From Planctomycetota bacterium (GTDB lineage Bacteria > Planctomycetota > Phycisphaerae > WQYP01), in NCBI GenBank assembly GCA_021852225.1, contig JAJZOA010000071.1, forward strand, positions 1-6,946: a DNA stretch of 6,946 bases, given 5' to 3'. Shown piece by piece: positions 1 to 5,686 of the stretch (position 1 is its first letter; each line of letters begins with the position of its first letter). The translations under genes were made by a program, and so were the position numbers. The notes beneath the pieces are model-generated. The model saw nothing but the letters and a program-made list of their open reading frames with translations, did not search any database and had not been told where the DNA came from.

Positions 1-2
1 TA

Positions 3-122
3 TTCCGACCGTTGGGGCCTGGCGCGACCTATCGCGTATTGCTGACCATGAACCAAGCGCATCAAGAGTCCGCCTTTTCCGGTTTGAAACTGGCCGATGC
101 GCGCCGTCGGCGTCCACCTTGA
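3..122 (+). CDS. possible 3' end of an upstream protein gene (partial, unidentified)
   Basis: The third forward frame is open from the window edge to a TGA at 120-122. It would encode 39 residues ending in a basic, proline-rich tail (LADARRRRPP). Many codons end in G or C, as in the helicase downstream. However, the second forward frame is also open (to a TGA at 144-146), and so is one reverse frame, so the coding frame is not settled. I recognise no family. The 80 bp between this stop and the helicase start are AT-richer and look intergenic. Confidence 0.25.
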   Translation, partial: FRPLGPGATYRVLLTMNQAHQESAFSGLKLADARRRRPP

Positions 123-202
123 CCCTTTCTACCGATACCTTATGATAGTTTCCGTAGAAATAATGAGTTTGTGGTTACATTTTTAGTTTGTTTTAAAGAA
201 AT

Positions 203-1549
203 ATGATGGATCATTCACATTTGGGATTGCCTAAAGCCTTTGAAGTGCTCGGACTTGAACCAGCTATTTTGACGGCTCTGGCCGAAATTCACTTTGTTGA
301 ACCGTCCGAGATTCAGAGACTGGTCATCCCCCCCGCCCTGACAGGTGTGGACATTCTGGGCCAGGCGCGAACCGGAACCGGTAAGACCGCCGCCTTCGGA
401 CTGCCGATTCTTCAACTGATTAACCCTGATGAAAGCTTTCAGGCCATTATCGTCGTGCCTACCCGCGAGCTCGCGGTGCAGGTTCATGCGGAAATGGTGC
501 GCTTTGCCAAGCATAAAATGCTGCGCATCGCGGTGGTTTATGGCGGCACCAAAGTACCACACGATATTAAGGCAATGGAACGCCAGCCCCACGTCATTGT
601 GGGTACCCCCGGCCGCATTATTGATCTTCAGGAGCGCGGCGTGCTTACGCTTAGCCGCATGAAATTTGTAGTCTGCGATGAAGTGGACCGCATGTTTGAT
701 ATCGGCTTCCGTGATGATGTGCGAAAAATTCTGGCATCATGCACCGCGGAACATCAGACCATGTTTGTGTCCGCAACCATTAACGACGAGATTGAACGCC
801 TGGTGGAACGCCACATGAAAAAAAATGTGGCCCGGATATTTACCGCCAAACCGGATGACAAACTTACCGCGCCAGATGCGCGGCAATTCGTGGTTGGTGT
901 GCAGCCATGGGATAAACTGCGGGCACTCCGCGCCCTTATCGCGGATGAAAAGCCGAAGTTGGCCATCATTTTCTGCCGCACCAAGCGCAGCGTGGACAAA
1001 GTCGCCCACGCCCTGGAAGAACGCGGCATTAATGCGTCCCCCATTCATGGTGACCTTGTCCAGCAGAAGCGAGAACGGGTGATGCGCGGCTTCCGGACGG
1101 GAAAAATAAATGTTCTAGTCGCCACCGACCTCGCCAGCCGCGGTATTGACGTGCATGAAATTACCCATGTGATTAATTACGATGTACCCGATGACCCGGA
1201 GGCCTACGTGCACCGCGTGGGTCGAACGGCCCGTATGGGTGCCACCGGTCGGGCGTTTACCTTTGTGGCTCGCGACCAAGGACAACTGCAGACGGAAATC
1301 GAAAAACTCACCAATCATCTGATGGAAGAATACCGCATTCCCGGATTCACTCCCTCGCCCGAACCAGGTCGCGGACTCCATCGCGATGCGGCATCCGGTG
1401 CCGATGGCCAGCCCGCACAGAGCGCATACCCGGTTGCCGCGCCGCTTCCGCCGGTAAACGAATATTCGCCCACCGGCTTTTCAATTCCGGCCAATACGCA
1501 ATCCACCCGACCTATTTCTGGAAAATTTCCCACCCGCCGGCGGCGGTAA
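203..1549 (+). CDS. DEAD-box ATP-dependent RNA helicase
   Basis: An ATP-dependent RNA helicase of superfamily 2 that locally unwinds RNA duplexes in the cytoplasm; the family works in ribosome assembly, mRNA decay and cold adaptation. All core motifs are present in the 448-residue product: Q motif (F13 and SEIQ 35-38), Walker A ARTGTGKT (55-62), PTREL (86-90), GG (114-115), TPGR (135-138), motif II as DEVD (159-162) instead of DEAD, SAT (190-192), IIFCRT (255-260), ATDLASRGID (307-316) and HRVGRTAR (337-344). After about residue 380 comes a low-complexity Pro/Ser/Gly-rich tail ending in TRRRR. Such basic tails in this family often bind RNA nonspecifically. Two ATGs lie in tandem (203 and 206) and no good Shine-Dalgarno precedes them, only AAAGAAA, so the start may be either. 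The closest named type would be RhlE-like, but I do not assign a symbol. Confidence 0.96.
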   Translation: MMDHSHLGLPKAFEVLGLEPAILTALAEIHFVEPSEIQRLVIPPALTGVDILGQARTGTGKTAAFGLPILQLINPDESFQAIIVVPTRELAVQVHAEMVRFAKHKMLRIAVVYGGTKVPHDIKAMERQPHVIVGTPGRIIDLQERGVLTLSRMKFVVCDEVDRMFDIGFRDDVRKILASCTAEHQTMFVSATINDEIERLVERHMKKNVARIFTAKPDDKLTAPDARQFVVGVQPWDKLRALRALIADEKPKLAIIFCRTKRSVDKVAHALEERGINASPIHGDLVQQKRERVMRGFRTGKINVLVATDLASRGIDVHEITHVINYDVPDDPEAYVHRVGRTARMGATGRAFTFVARDQGQLQTEIEKLTNHLMEEYRIPGFTPSPEPGRGLHRDAASGADGQPAQSAYPVAAPLPPVNEYSPTGFSIPANTQSTRPISGKFPTRRRR

Positions 1550-1561
1550 TTCCCGCCGCCG
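1538..1561 (+). terminator. GC-only hairpin at the helicase stop codon
   Basis: A 9-bp stem made only of G-C pairs (1538-1546 with 1553-1561) encloses the 6-nt loop TAATTC. The first three loop bases are the helicase stop codon TAA (1547-1549). No T-tract follows, so this is not a classical intrinsic terminator. It could act as an RNA 3'-end stabiliser, a weak terminator or a brake on the terminating ribosome. The left arm also encodes the C-terminal arginines, so GC-rich coding may account for part of the symmetry. Confidence 0.35.
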
Positions 1562-1714
1562 CAGTTCGCCAATAATCGGATGACCGGCTGTATCGGTTCA
1601 ACACGCCTTTGGCACTTTGGCAAAACATGATGCAGCCCACATGCCAGGCGGCGCGCCAACGGCCATTAATAATGTGCGGACAGGCAGCCACAGCAGGCCA
1701 GTCCCGCACCGGTA

Positions 1715-1743
1715 TTGGAAGAATTCACGGCTGCGGGTAAAGT
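1715..1743 (+). promoter_or_regulatory. probable sigma-70 promoter of tRNA-Ser
   Basis: TTGGAA (1715-1720), a 17-bp spacer, then TAAAGT (1738-1743). Each box matches four of six consensus bases. Expected transcription starts near 1750, about 10 bp before the tRNA, which suits a short 5' leader removed by RNase P. Confidence 0.5.
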
Positions 1744-1760
1744 AGTGGAACCAACGGTTC

Positions 1761-1847
1761 GGAGGTGTGGCAGAGCGGTTTAATGCGCCGGTCTTGAAAA
1801 CCGGTGACGGGGAAACTCGTCCGGGGGTTCGAATCCCTCCGCCTCCG
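1761..1847 (+). tRNA. tRNA-Ser(UGA)
   Basis: A complete class II tRNA cloverleaf. The acceptor stem is GGAGGTG/CGCCTCC (one G-T pair), with discriminator G at 1847. The anticodon stem CCGGT/ACCGG encloses the loop CTTGAAA, with anticodon TGA at 1795-1797 (reads UCA and related serine codons). The long variable arm (about 1805-1822) is typical of serine tRNA. The T arm is GGGGG-TTCGAAT-CCCTC. CCA is not encoded (TTT follows), so a CCA-adding enzyme must complete it. Confidence 0.97.
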
Positions 1848-1900
1848 TTTGTTTTGCTCTGCGGCAGTTCCGATGGAATAGTCCATCGGATTGCCAACCC

Positions 1901-1904
1901 GGAG
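1901..1904 (+). promoter_or_regulatory. ribosome binding site GGAG that decides the Nudix start
   Basis: GGAG lies 6 nt before the GTG at 1911. It is the only Shine-Dalgarno-like site near an in-frame start codon between the tRNA-Ser end and the conserved Nudix core. Confidence 0.5.
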
Positions 1905-1910
1905 AAAATT

Positions 1911-2426
1911 GTGGGTGATCTGCCCTATAAAATCGCCACGCTGGTTTATATTTTTAATTCCCGCGGCCAATTGCTGCTTCTGCACAGAATTAAACCGCCC
2001 AATCAGCACCTTTACTCTCCGGTGGGTGGCAAGCTGGAACAAGCGGTTGGCGAGTCGCCGTATCAGTGTGCGGTGCGCGAGGTTTTAGAAGAAACCGGTG
2101 CAAGCCTGACCGTAGCAGACATTCGCTTATGCGGAATTGTATCGGAACGCTCGTATGAAGGCCGCGGGCATTGGCTGATGTTCTGCTTTGAATCCTTGAA
2201 AATCATTGAACTGCCGGAAACTGTAATTGCGGAAGGCCGATTGGAATGGGTGCTTCCGGATGCTGTGAATTCTAAAGCAATTCCAGATACCGATCGCCAA
2301 ATAATATGGCCGCTGGTACGGAAGCATTCTGTAAATCTTGGCGGCTTGGCGGAAGTATTCAGTGTGCACATTGACTGCCGGGATCCGGCTAAAATGGCCA
2401 TCATGGTCGAGCACCCGCACGATTGA
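1911..2426 (+). CDS. Nudix hydrolase (NUDIX domain protein)
   Basis: Nudix enzymes cleave nucleoside diphosphates linked to another group, such as ADP-ribose, NADH, oxidised dNTPs or (d)NTPs, using a metal held by the Nudix box. From GTG 1911 the product has 171 residues. The Nudix box runs from GG (39-40) through E48 to REVLEETGA (56-64), with the REUxEExGU core intact and E57, E60 and E61 as expected metal ligands. Two extra residues sit between the box glycine and E48 (G-x7-E instead of G-x5-E). The preceding segment HLYSPVGGK and the later GRGHWLMF are typical of a bacterial Nudix subgroup. The frame is open upstream through the whole tRNA-Ser to 1767, but that stretch cannot be coding, which favours the GTG with its GGAG. 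The substrate cannot be told from sequence. The gene lies 63 bp after tRNA-Ser and may be cotranscribed with it. Confidence 0.88.
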   Translation: MGDLPYKIATLVYIFNSRGQLLLLHRIKPPNQHLYSPVGGKLEQAVGESPYQCAVREVLEETGASLTVADIRLCGIVSERSYEGRGHWLMFCFESLKIIELPETVIAEGRLEWVLPDAVNSKAIPDTDRQIIWPLVRKHSVNLGGLAEVFSVHIDCRDPAKMAIMVEHPHD

Positions 2427-2448
2427 ACACAGTTTGCAGTCAAAAGAA

Positions 2449-2700
2449 ATGGAAATATACAGTCCACAGAACAGTCTCTTAGTTTGGCCGCCAGTCAGCA
2501 TCGGTCGAATTGGTGCCGGGAATGTTCCGGAGCGAAATTCCGCAACCGCGCTGATTGCTTTCGGGAATGATTGGGTTGCCCATAAGACATTTGCCTGTTT
2601 CGATGTGAATGAACGGAAACTTGATATTCAAGTGCGCGCTGATCGCCACACGCAGGCAGGCTCTTGGCCGAAGGGTGTGCCGGCGATTAGGCGCGGATAA
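2449..2700 (+). CDS. doubtful small ORF, 83 codons, unidentified
   Basis: An open frame from ATG 2449 to TAA 2698-2700 fills most of the gap between the Nudix gene and tRNA-Val. The product is soluble-looking with mixed charge, has no membrane segment and no motif I recognise. No clear Shine-Dalgarno is seen (AGTCAAAAGAA precedes the ATG). The frame is also open 37 codons further upstream over the Nudix 3' end, so openness alone says little. It may be a real orphan gene, a decayed fragment or noncoding. Confidence 0.25.
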   Translation: MEIYSPQNSLLVWPPVSIGRIGAGNVPERNSATALIAFGNDWVAHKTFACFDVNERKLDIQVRADRHTQAGSWPKGVPAIRRG

Positions 2701-2733
2701 GCAACTTGTAGACTGGCCATTGGCCGCTGGTTT

Positions 2734-2742
2734 TGGTACGAT
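2734..2742 (+). promoter_or_regulatory. possible extended -10 element of tRNA-Val
   Basis: TGGTACGAT fits an extended -10 box (TGn plus TACGAT, four of six) and would start transcription near 2750, about 9 bp before the tRNA. At 17 bp upstream there is only a poor -35 (TGGCCA). The tRNA could also be read from upstream promoters. Confidence 0.3.
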
Positions 2743-2758
2743 ATGCCGCTGATTCGCC

Positions 2759-2832
2759 GGGCGTTTAGCTCAGTTGGTTAGAGCGTACGGATCACACCCG
2801 TAAGGTCGGGGGTTCGAGCCCCTCAACGCCCA
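2759..2832 (+). tRNA. tRNA-Val(CAC)
   Basis: A complete cloverleaf: acceptor GGGCGTT/AACGCCC with discriminator A2832, D stem GCTC/GAGC, anticodon stem TACGG/CCGTA with loop ATCACAC and anticodon CAC at 2793-2795 (reads GUG, valine), variable loop AGGTC, and T arm GGGGG-TTCGAGC-CCCTC with one G-T pair. CCA is not encoded. Position 32 is A rather than the usual pyrimidine, a minor oddity. The gene is directly followed by a hairpin and an integrase remnant, so it may be the integration site of the element to its right. Confidence 0.95.
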
Positions 2833-2833
2833 G

Positions 2834-2879
2834 TAGGCATTCAATCGCAACAACGTGATTCAGGGCGATTTAATGCCTA
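2834..2879. repeat. long inverted repeat (hairpin) directly after tRNA-Val
   Basis: A 15-bp inverted repeat, arms 2834-2848 (TAGGCATTCAATCGC) and 2865-2879, with one mismatch (2842/2871) and a 16-nt loop. It begins 2 nt after the tRNA discriminator base. No T-run follows on the + strand (AAGCCGG comes next), so a simple terminator is not convincing. It overlaps the end of the shifted reading frame of the integrase remnant. It could be a recombination site arm, a processing or termination hairpin for the tRNA transcript, or the end of a small mobile element. Confidence 0.6.
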
Positions 2880-3103
2880 AAGCCGGCCCGCAAAATGGGT
2901 TAAGGATAGAGGCCAGAAAATCGAAACGCATTAGTTTTCCCCATTTTTCGCAGCGGGAGAGTCGCTTTGCGGGCCGCGAATATTCCGCCTCCACGGCGCG
3001 GGCGAAATCCATGTCGGCAACCATTTAGATAATGTTCCTCGGCTATCGCCTGGGTGTCTCCCATCCATTTGTTGACCACGTGCGAAGGTTTATCGACGCG
3101 CCG
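2860..3103 (-). pseudogene. tyrosine recombinase (phage-type integrase), C-terminal remnant, frameshifted
   Basis: Tyrosine recombinases cut and rejoin DNA at att sites through a Tyr nucleophile and move integrative elements and phages. Reading leftwards from about 3094, the segment SHVVNKWMGDTQAIAEEHYL resembles the final catalytic stretch of this family, with the box II-type H-x-x-x-W region (H at 3080-3082) and the putative nucleophile Tyr at 3029-3031. One extra G at 3022 (or 3021) then breaks the frame. Skipping it restores a typical continuation (VADMDFARAVEAEY) that runs to a TGA at 2860-2862. The N-terminal domain and the catalytic Arg region are absent from the window, so this is a dead fragment. 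Its place right after tRNA-Val fits an element that integrated there. The family call rests on motif recall; the exact right border is unclear. Confidence 0.6.
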
Positions 3104-3275
3104 ACCGGCTGAAAAATTCCGGCTGCATAATATAGAATTCGCCTTATGCGGCGGTCGCGGCTGCCGCGATTGCAACGCTGGCAAGGTTTGGATCATCGGA
3201 TGTCCGCCGCGGCAATGCGGCCTGGAAATAAGGTCGGTGATTCAGGCGTCGGACTTTTTGGCCAAGGGGCTCTGA
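3054..3275 (+). CDS. small Cys-rich ORF or fragment, unidentified
   Basis: A 73-codon frame on the + strand. Its first third lies antisense to the integrase remnant and is probably not coding. The part after about 3130 carries five cysteines in a zinc-ribbon-like pattern, C-x4-C-x2-C-x9-C-x4-C (first Cys codon at 3147-3149, GGRGCRDC core), then a helical-looking tail ending SDFLAKGL. I recall similar short Cys-rich domains in bacterial proteins of unknown role but cannot name a family. There is no in-frame start with a ribosome site close to the Cys-rich part, so it may be the C-terminal piece of a lost gene. Confidence 0.3.
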   Translation: MSPIHLLTTCEGLSTRRPAEKFRLHNIEFALCGGRGCRDCNAGKVWIIGCPPRQCGLEIRSVIQASDFLAKGL

Positions 3276-3291
3276 CGTCTACATTGAGGAG

Positions 3292-3484
3292 ATGCGGGAA
3301 ATAACGCAGGCCATGCTGCGGGAGGTTGCCGAAGCGGTAAACAATGCCCCAGATGGGGCGTGGATCAATGGCAGTGAAATGCAGGTTCGTGATAGGCTTG
3401 CGGTGTTTCGCCGCAAGGCCCTCGAAAAGGCTTTGCAGATGGGAACAGATGCGGCGCAAGCCACTTTTTTTCCCGGTGGATGCA
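3292..3484 (+). pseudogene. N-terminal fragment of a transposase-like protein (ISKra4-like?), cut by IS3 piece
   Basis: From ATG 3292, preceded closely by GAGGAG, runs a frame of about 64 codons with amphipathic, charged helices (MREITQAMLREV, then MQVRDRLAVFRRKALEKALQ) and the segment TDAAQATFFPGG. This resembles my memory of N-termini of ISKra4-type transposases, but I hold this loosely. The frame stops making sense at 3485, where the IS3-derived repeat begins, so the gene was truncated there. The GAGGAG touches the ATG, so if that is the Shine-Dalgarno the spacing is too short. Confidence 0.35.
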
Positions 3485-3668
3485 GCGACGGATGAGCCTG
3501 ATACAAACCCGCCAACTCACCAATAGTCCGCTGACCCTTCATCGCCTCCATGGCCACAGTGGCTTTGAACTGCAACGTAAACCGGCGACGTTTTACCGAC
3601 ACAAAATAGACTCCGAAAACTGGGAAAAAACTACCATCGCAGCGCGCCCGGTTTTTGGGGAGTATTAC
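3485..3668 (-). mobile_element. IS3-family element fragment, copy 1 (end plus 5' part of orfA)
   Basis: A 184-bp segment repeated at 6351-6534 in the same orientation with three mismatches and no gaps. On the - strand it holds an element end (GTAATACTCCCCAAAAACC from 3668 leftwards), a GGAG ribosome site (3611-3614), and the first 39 codons of orfA from GTG 3602 to 3486. The peptide (SVKRRRFTLQFKATVAMEAM, then GQRTIGELAGLYQAHPS) is the classic helix-turn-helix start of IS3-family OrfA, which binds the element ends. The rest of orfA, orfB and the other end are missing. At the outer edge this copy reads CGTAATAC, while copy 2 has the expected TGTAATAC. Confidence 0.85.
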
Positions 3669-3825
3669 GCAGAAATGGATCGGAGCCTTGCAGCCGACAC
3701 AATACGACAGCTTGGTTAACAACATTGCTCATGGGGCGCTAATTGTTCAAGATGGCGGAATTCGGCGAGAAATATGAGGTCACACGACCTTGCCAATACC
3801 CACTGAGATTCCGAAGACGAAAGGG

Positions 3826-3854
3826 TTGCAGGTCGTCAGAAAAACGTATACACT
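3826..3854 (+). promoter_or_regulatory. probable promoter of the AbiE-like operon
   Basis: TTGCAG (3826-3831), 17-bp spacer, TACACT (3849-3854). The match is moderate (three and four of six). It predicts a start near 3861 and a 5' leader of about 14 nt that still holds the ribosome site AAGG (3863-3866) 8 nt before ATG 3875. An alternative -10, TATACA (3847-3852), would leave a 15-bp spacer. Confidence 0.4.
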
Positions 3855-3862
3855 TTTCTGAC
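3835..3862. promoter_or_regulatory. palindromic operator candidate upstream of the antitoxin
   Basis: A 28-bp palindrome with arms GTCAGAAAA (3835-3843) and TTTTCTGAC (3854-3862). Its centre holds GTATAC (3846-3851), which is itself palindromic and exactly on the same axis, so 12 of 14 base pairs match. It covers the probable -10 box and ends 12 bp before the antitoxin start. AbiEi-type antitoxins repress their own promoter through inverted repeats, so this is the natural binding site. That role is inferred. Confidence 0.6.
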
Positions 3863-3874
3863 AAGGTCGTTGCT

Positions 3875-4507
3875 ATGGATACCGTGAAACAGATTATTCT
3901 CAACCGCATCCGGTCGACTGGCCGGGACGAGGTCTTTACGCCAAAGGACTTTCTTGATATTGGTACGCGCTATGCCACCGATCAAGCGCTTTCCCGCTTG
4001 GTTCGTTCCGGCGACATCCAACGTCTGGGGCGTGGTCTTTACTACTACCCGCGGGTCAATCCTCGTTTGAAGATCGCAGTCACGCCGGATATAAGCCAGA
4101 TCGCCCAAGCCATTGGTCGCCGAACCGGCAGTCGCATGGTCCCGTCCGGTGCCGTCGCCGCCAATATTTTCGGCTTATCCACACAGGTGCCTGCCAGGTT
4201 TGTGTATTTGAGCGATGGGCGATCCCGGCGTATCCGCGTCGGAAAGATGGAATTGCAGATTAAGCATGTTGCTCCAAAAGAGCTGCCATCGGGCAGTCAG
4301 ACCAGCGCCTTGGTATTCCAAGCCTTGCGGCACATAGGCAAACATGCAGTGGATGCGCGCGTTGTGGCTCGGCTTAAGACCGTCATTCGGGCGAAGGAAA
4401 AGCACGATCTGCTCAAAGATGCCCGCTACACCACCGATTGGATGGCTGATATCGTCCGGCAGATCGCAGGCCGCGCCAGTAAGCCGACGGAGGCCGGACA
4501 TGGATAA
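3875..4507 (+). CDS. AbiEi-like antitoxin (DUF6088 family)
   Basis: The antitoxin and autorepressor of a type IV AbiE-like toxin-antitoxin pair: in this class it counters the toxin without binding it and represses the operon. The product has 210 residues. Residues 1-60 form a winged-helix DNA-binding domain (FTPKDFLDIG 21-30, ALSRLVRSGDIQRLGRGLYY 38-57, with the GRGLYYYP wing typical of AbiEi/DUF6088 proteins). Residues 66-200 match the C-terminal domain style (VPSGAVAANIFGLSTQVP 89-106, VYLSDGRSRRI 110-120). The ATG at 3875 is chosen because AAGG lies 8 nt upstream and because the in-frame ATG at 3743 would place the promoter and operator inside the gene. It overlaps the toxin start by 8 nt, showing translational coupling. 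Basic pI and no membrane segment suggest a cytoplasmic DNA binder. Confidence 0.88.
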   Translation: MDTVKQIILNRIRSTGRDEVFTPKDFLDIGTRYATDQALSRLVRSGDIQRLGRGLYYYPRVNPRLKIAVTPDISQIAQAIGRRTGSRMVPSGAVAANIFGLSTQVPARFVYLSDGRSRRIRVGKMELQIKHVAPKELPSGSQTSALVFQALRHIGKHAVDARVVARLKTVIRAKEKHDLLKDARYTTDWMADIVRQIAGRASKPTEAGHG

Positions 4508-5543
4508 TTTCGCACAACGATCAGCCAGTGATCGAGCCGACCTGTTTCGCGCTGTAGCGGCACGGCGCGGAATGAGTCCATCCATTATCGAAAAGGATTT
4601 CTGGGTCTGTTGGACACTAAAACGCCTTTTTACACTGAACCCGCCGCCAGCGGGATTACTCTTTAAAGGGGGGACATCGCTCGCGAAAGTATTCAAAGTC
4701 ATTGAGCGCTTTTCGGAAGACATTGATCTATCCTTCAACCGAAGTGATTTGGGATTTAGCGGCAAGTCCGATCCCGCAGCCGCCAAGACGGGCAAGGAAC
4801 GTCAGAGGCGATTGGATTCGCTCACGGACACATGCCGAGAACTCATCCGTGACGCACTTCTCCCCCAACTTCGCAGTTCGTTTGGCAGTTCGCTTGGTAA
4901 AGTCGCCGGGGAAACTTGGACTTTGAACCTTGCGGACGACGCCACCGATCAGCAGGCATTGGTGTTCCGCTATCCCGGCAGTGGTACAGCAACAGCGATC
5001 ATAGGCCCCGCATACATCCGCCCTGTCGTCCGTCTGGAAATCGGCGCTCGTTCCGATCATTGGCCGGCCAGCGACGGCACGGTAATTCCCTACGTGGCAG
5101 AAGATTTCCCGGCAATCTTTGAATCACCCACATGCTCAGTGCATGTTTTGGCGGTTGAGCGCACATTCTGGGAAAAGGCGACGATCCTGCACTCTTGGTA
5201 CCACGCCCCGGCCAACAAGATATTGCGCGATCGGCAGTCGCGCCATTATTACGATTTGGTTCGAATGTATGAGCATGGCATCGGTCGTGAGGCGATGAAA
5301 GACACGGAATTGCTGCTCAAAGTTGCTGCACACAAGAGCGTCTTCTTCGCATCAGCATCAGCCCAATATGCGAAGGCCCACCCCGGCACACTTCGGCTGG
5401 TTCCGCCAGAATCACGCTTCGGAGAACTTCACCGGGATTATCAGAACATGCAGGAAATGATTTTCGGTCCTGTTCCACCCTTCGAGCATATTTTGTCCGT
5501 CCTTGATGAGATGGAATCGGCGATCAACGGTGCGCCAAAGTGA
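4500..5543 (+). CDS. AbiEii/AbiGii-family toxin, nucleotidyltransferase
   Basis: The toxin of the AbiE-like pair. Family members are nucleotidyltransferases that use NTPs to modify tRNA or other RNA, stopping growth and blocking phage. The product has 347 residues. It shows the Pol-beta-like nucleotidyltransferase signature GGTS (57-60) with D-x-D in SEDIDLS (D74 and D76), preceded by the usual IIEKDFWV (29-36) and LLFKGGT. Later family motifs are ERTFWEKA (220-227) and RHYYDL (248-253). All are intact, so the enzyme is probably active. The ATG at 4500 lies inside the antitoxin 3' end (8-nt overlap; the ATGGATAA junction holds the start and the antitoxin stop), so translation is coupled. The frame is open upstream to 4344, but that stretch is antitoxin sequence in another frame. 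The length and motif order fit a complete gene. Confidence 0.92.
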   Translation: MDNFAQRSASDRADLFRAVAARRGMSPSIIEKDFWVCWTLKRLFTLNPPPAGLLFKGGTSLAKVFKVIERFSEDIDLSFNRSDLGFSGKSDPAAAKTGKERQRRLDSLTDTCRELIRDALLPQLRSSFGSSLGKVAGETWTLNLADDATDQQALVFRYPGSGTATAIIGPAYIRPVVRLEIGARSDHWPASDGTVIPYVAEDFPAIFESPTCSVHVLAVERTFWEKATILHSWYHAPANKILRDRQSRHYYDLVRMYEHGIGREAMKDTELLLKVAAHKSVFFASASAQYAKAHPGTLRLVPPESRFGELHRDYQNMQEMIFGPVPPFEHILSVLDEMESAINGAPK

Positions 5544-5547
5544 TCAC

Positions 5548-5580
5548 CTAAACTCCTCATGATTAGCCTTCGGAGTTCAG
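5548..5580 (+). terminator. weak hairpin after the toxin gene
   Basis: Arms AACTCC (5551-5556) and GGAGTT (5572-5577), with two further pairs outside a mismatch, and a 15-nt loop. No T-tract follows. It lies 4 bp after the toxin stop, in the gap between convergent genes, where termination is expected, but the structure is weak. Confidence 0.2.
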
Positions 5581-5686
5581 TGCGCAGCAGCCACTGGGTA
5601 ATAGTGAAAACATACTTGGATTCTGATTCACGGTTGTCACAATAAGCCAAAAACTATCACAACAAAACCATTCTTCGGCCGACACA

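Noticed and set aside
203..1549. Several long open frames on the other strand and other frames across the helicase gene
   Set aside because: They lie wholly inside a gene with all DEAD-box motifs, show no motifs of their own and are expected shadows of GC-rich codons.
1767..1910. Nudix start at ATG 1767
   Set aside because: This would translate most of tRNA-Ser; the peptide from it is tRNA sequence, and GTG 1911 has a GGAG at proper distance.
3480..3719. Forward-strand ORFs over the two repeat copies (also 6358-6714)
   Set aside because: They are antisense to IS3 orfA and its end; the similarity between them only reflects the DNA repeat.
3743..3874. Longer antitoxin starting at 3743
   Set aside because: The extension would include the promoter and palindrome, has no ribosome site and does not resemble the family, whose winged helix starts near MDTVKQII.
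4344..4499. Longer toxin starting at 4344
   Set aside because: The extension is the antitoxin 3' part in another frame; family motifs begin after ATG 4500.
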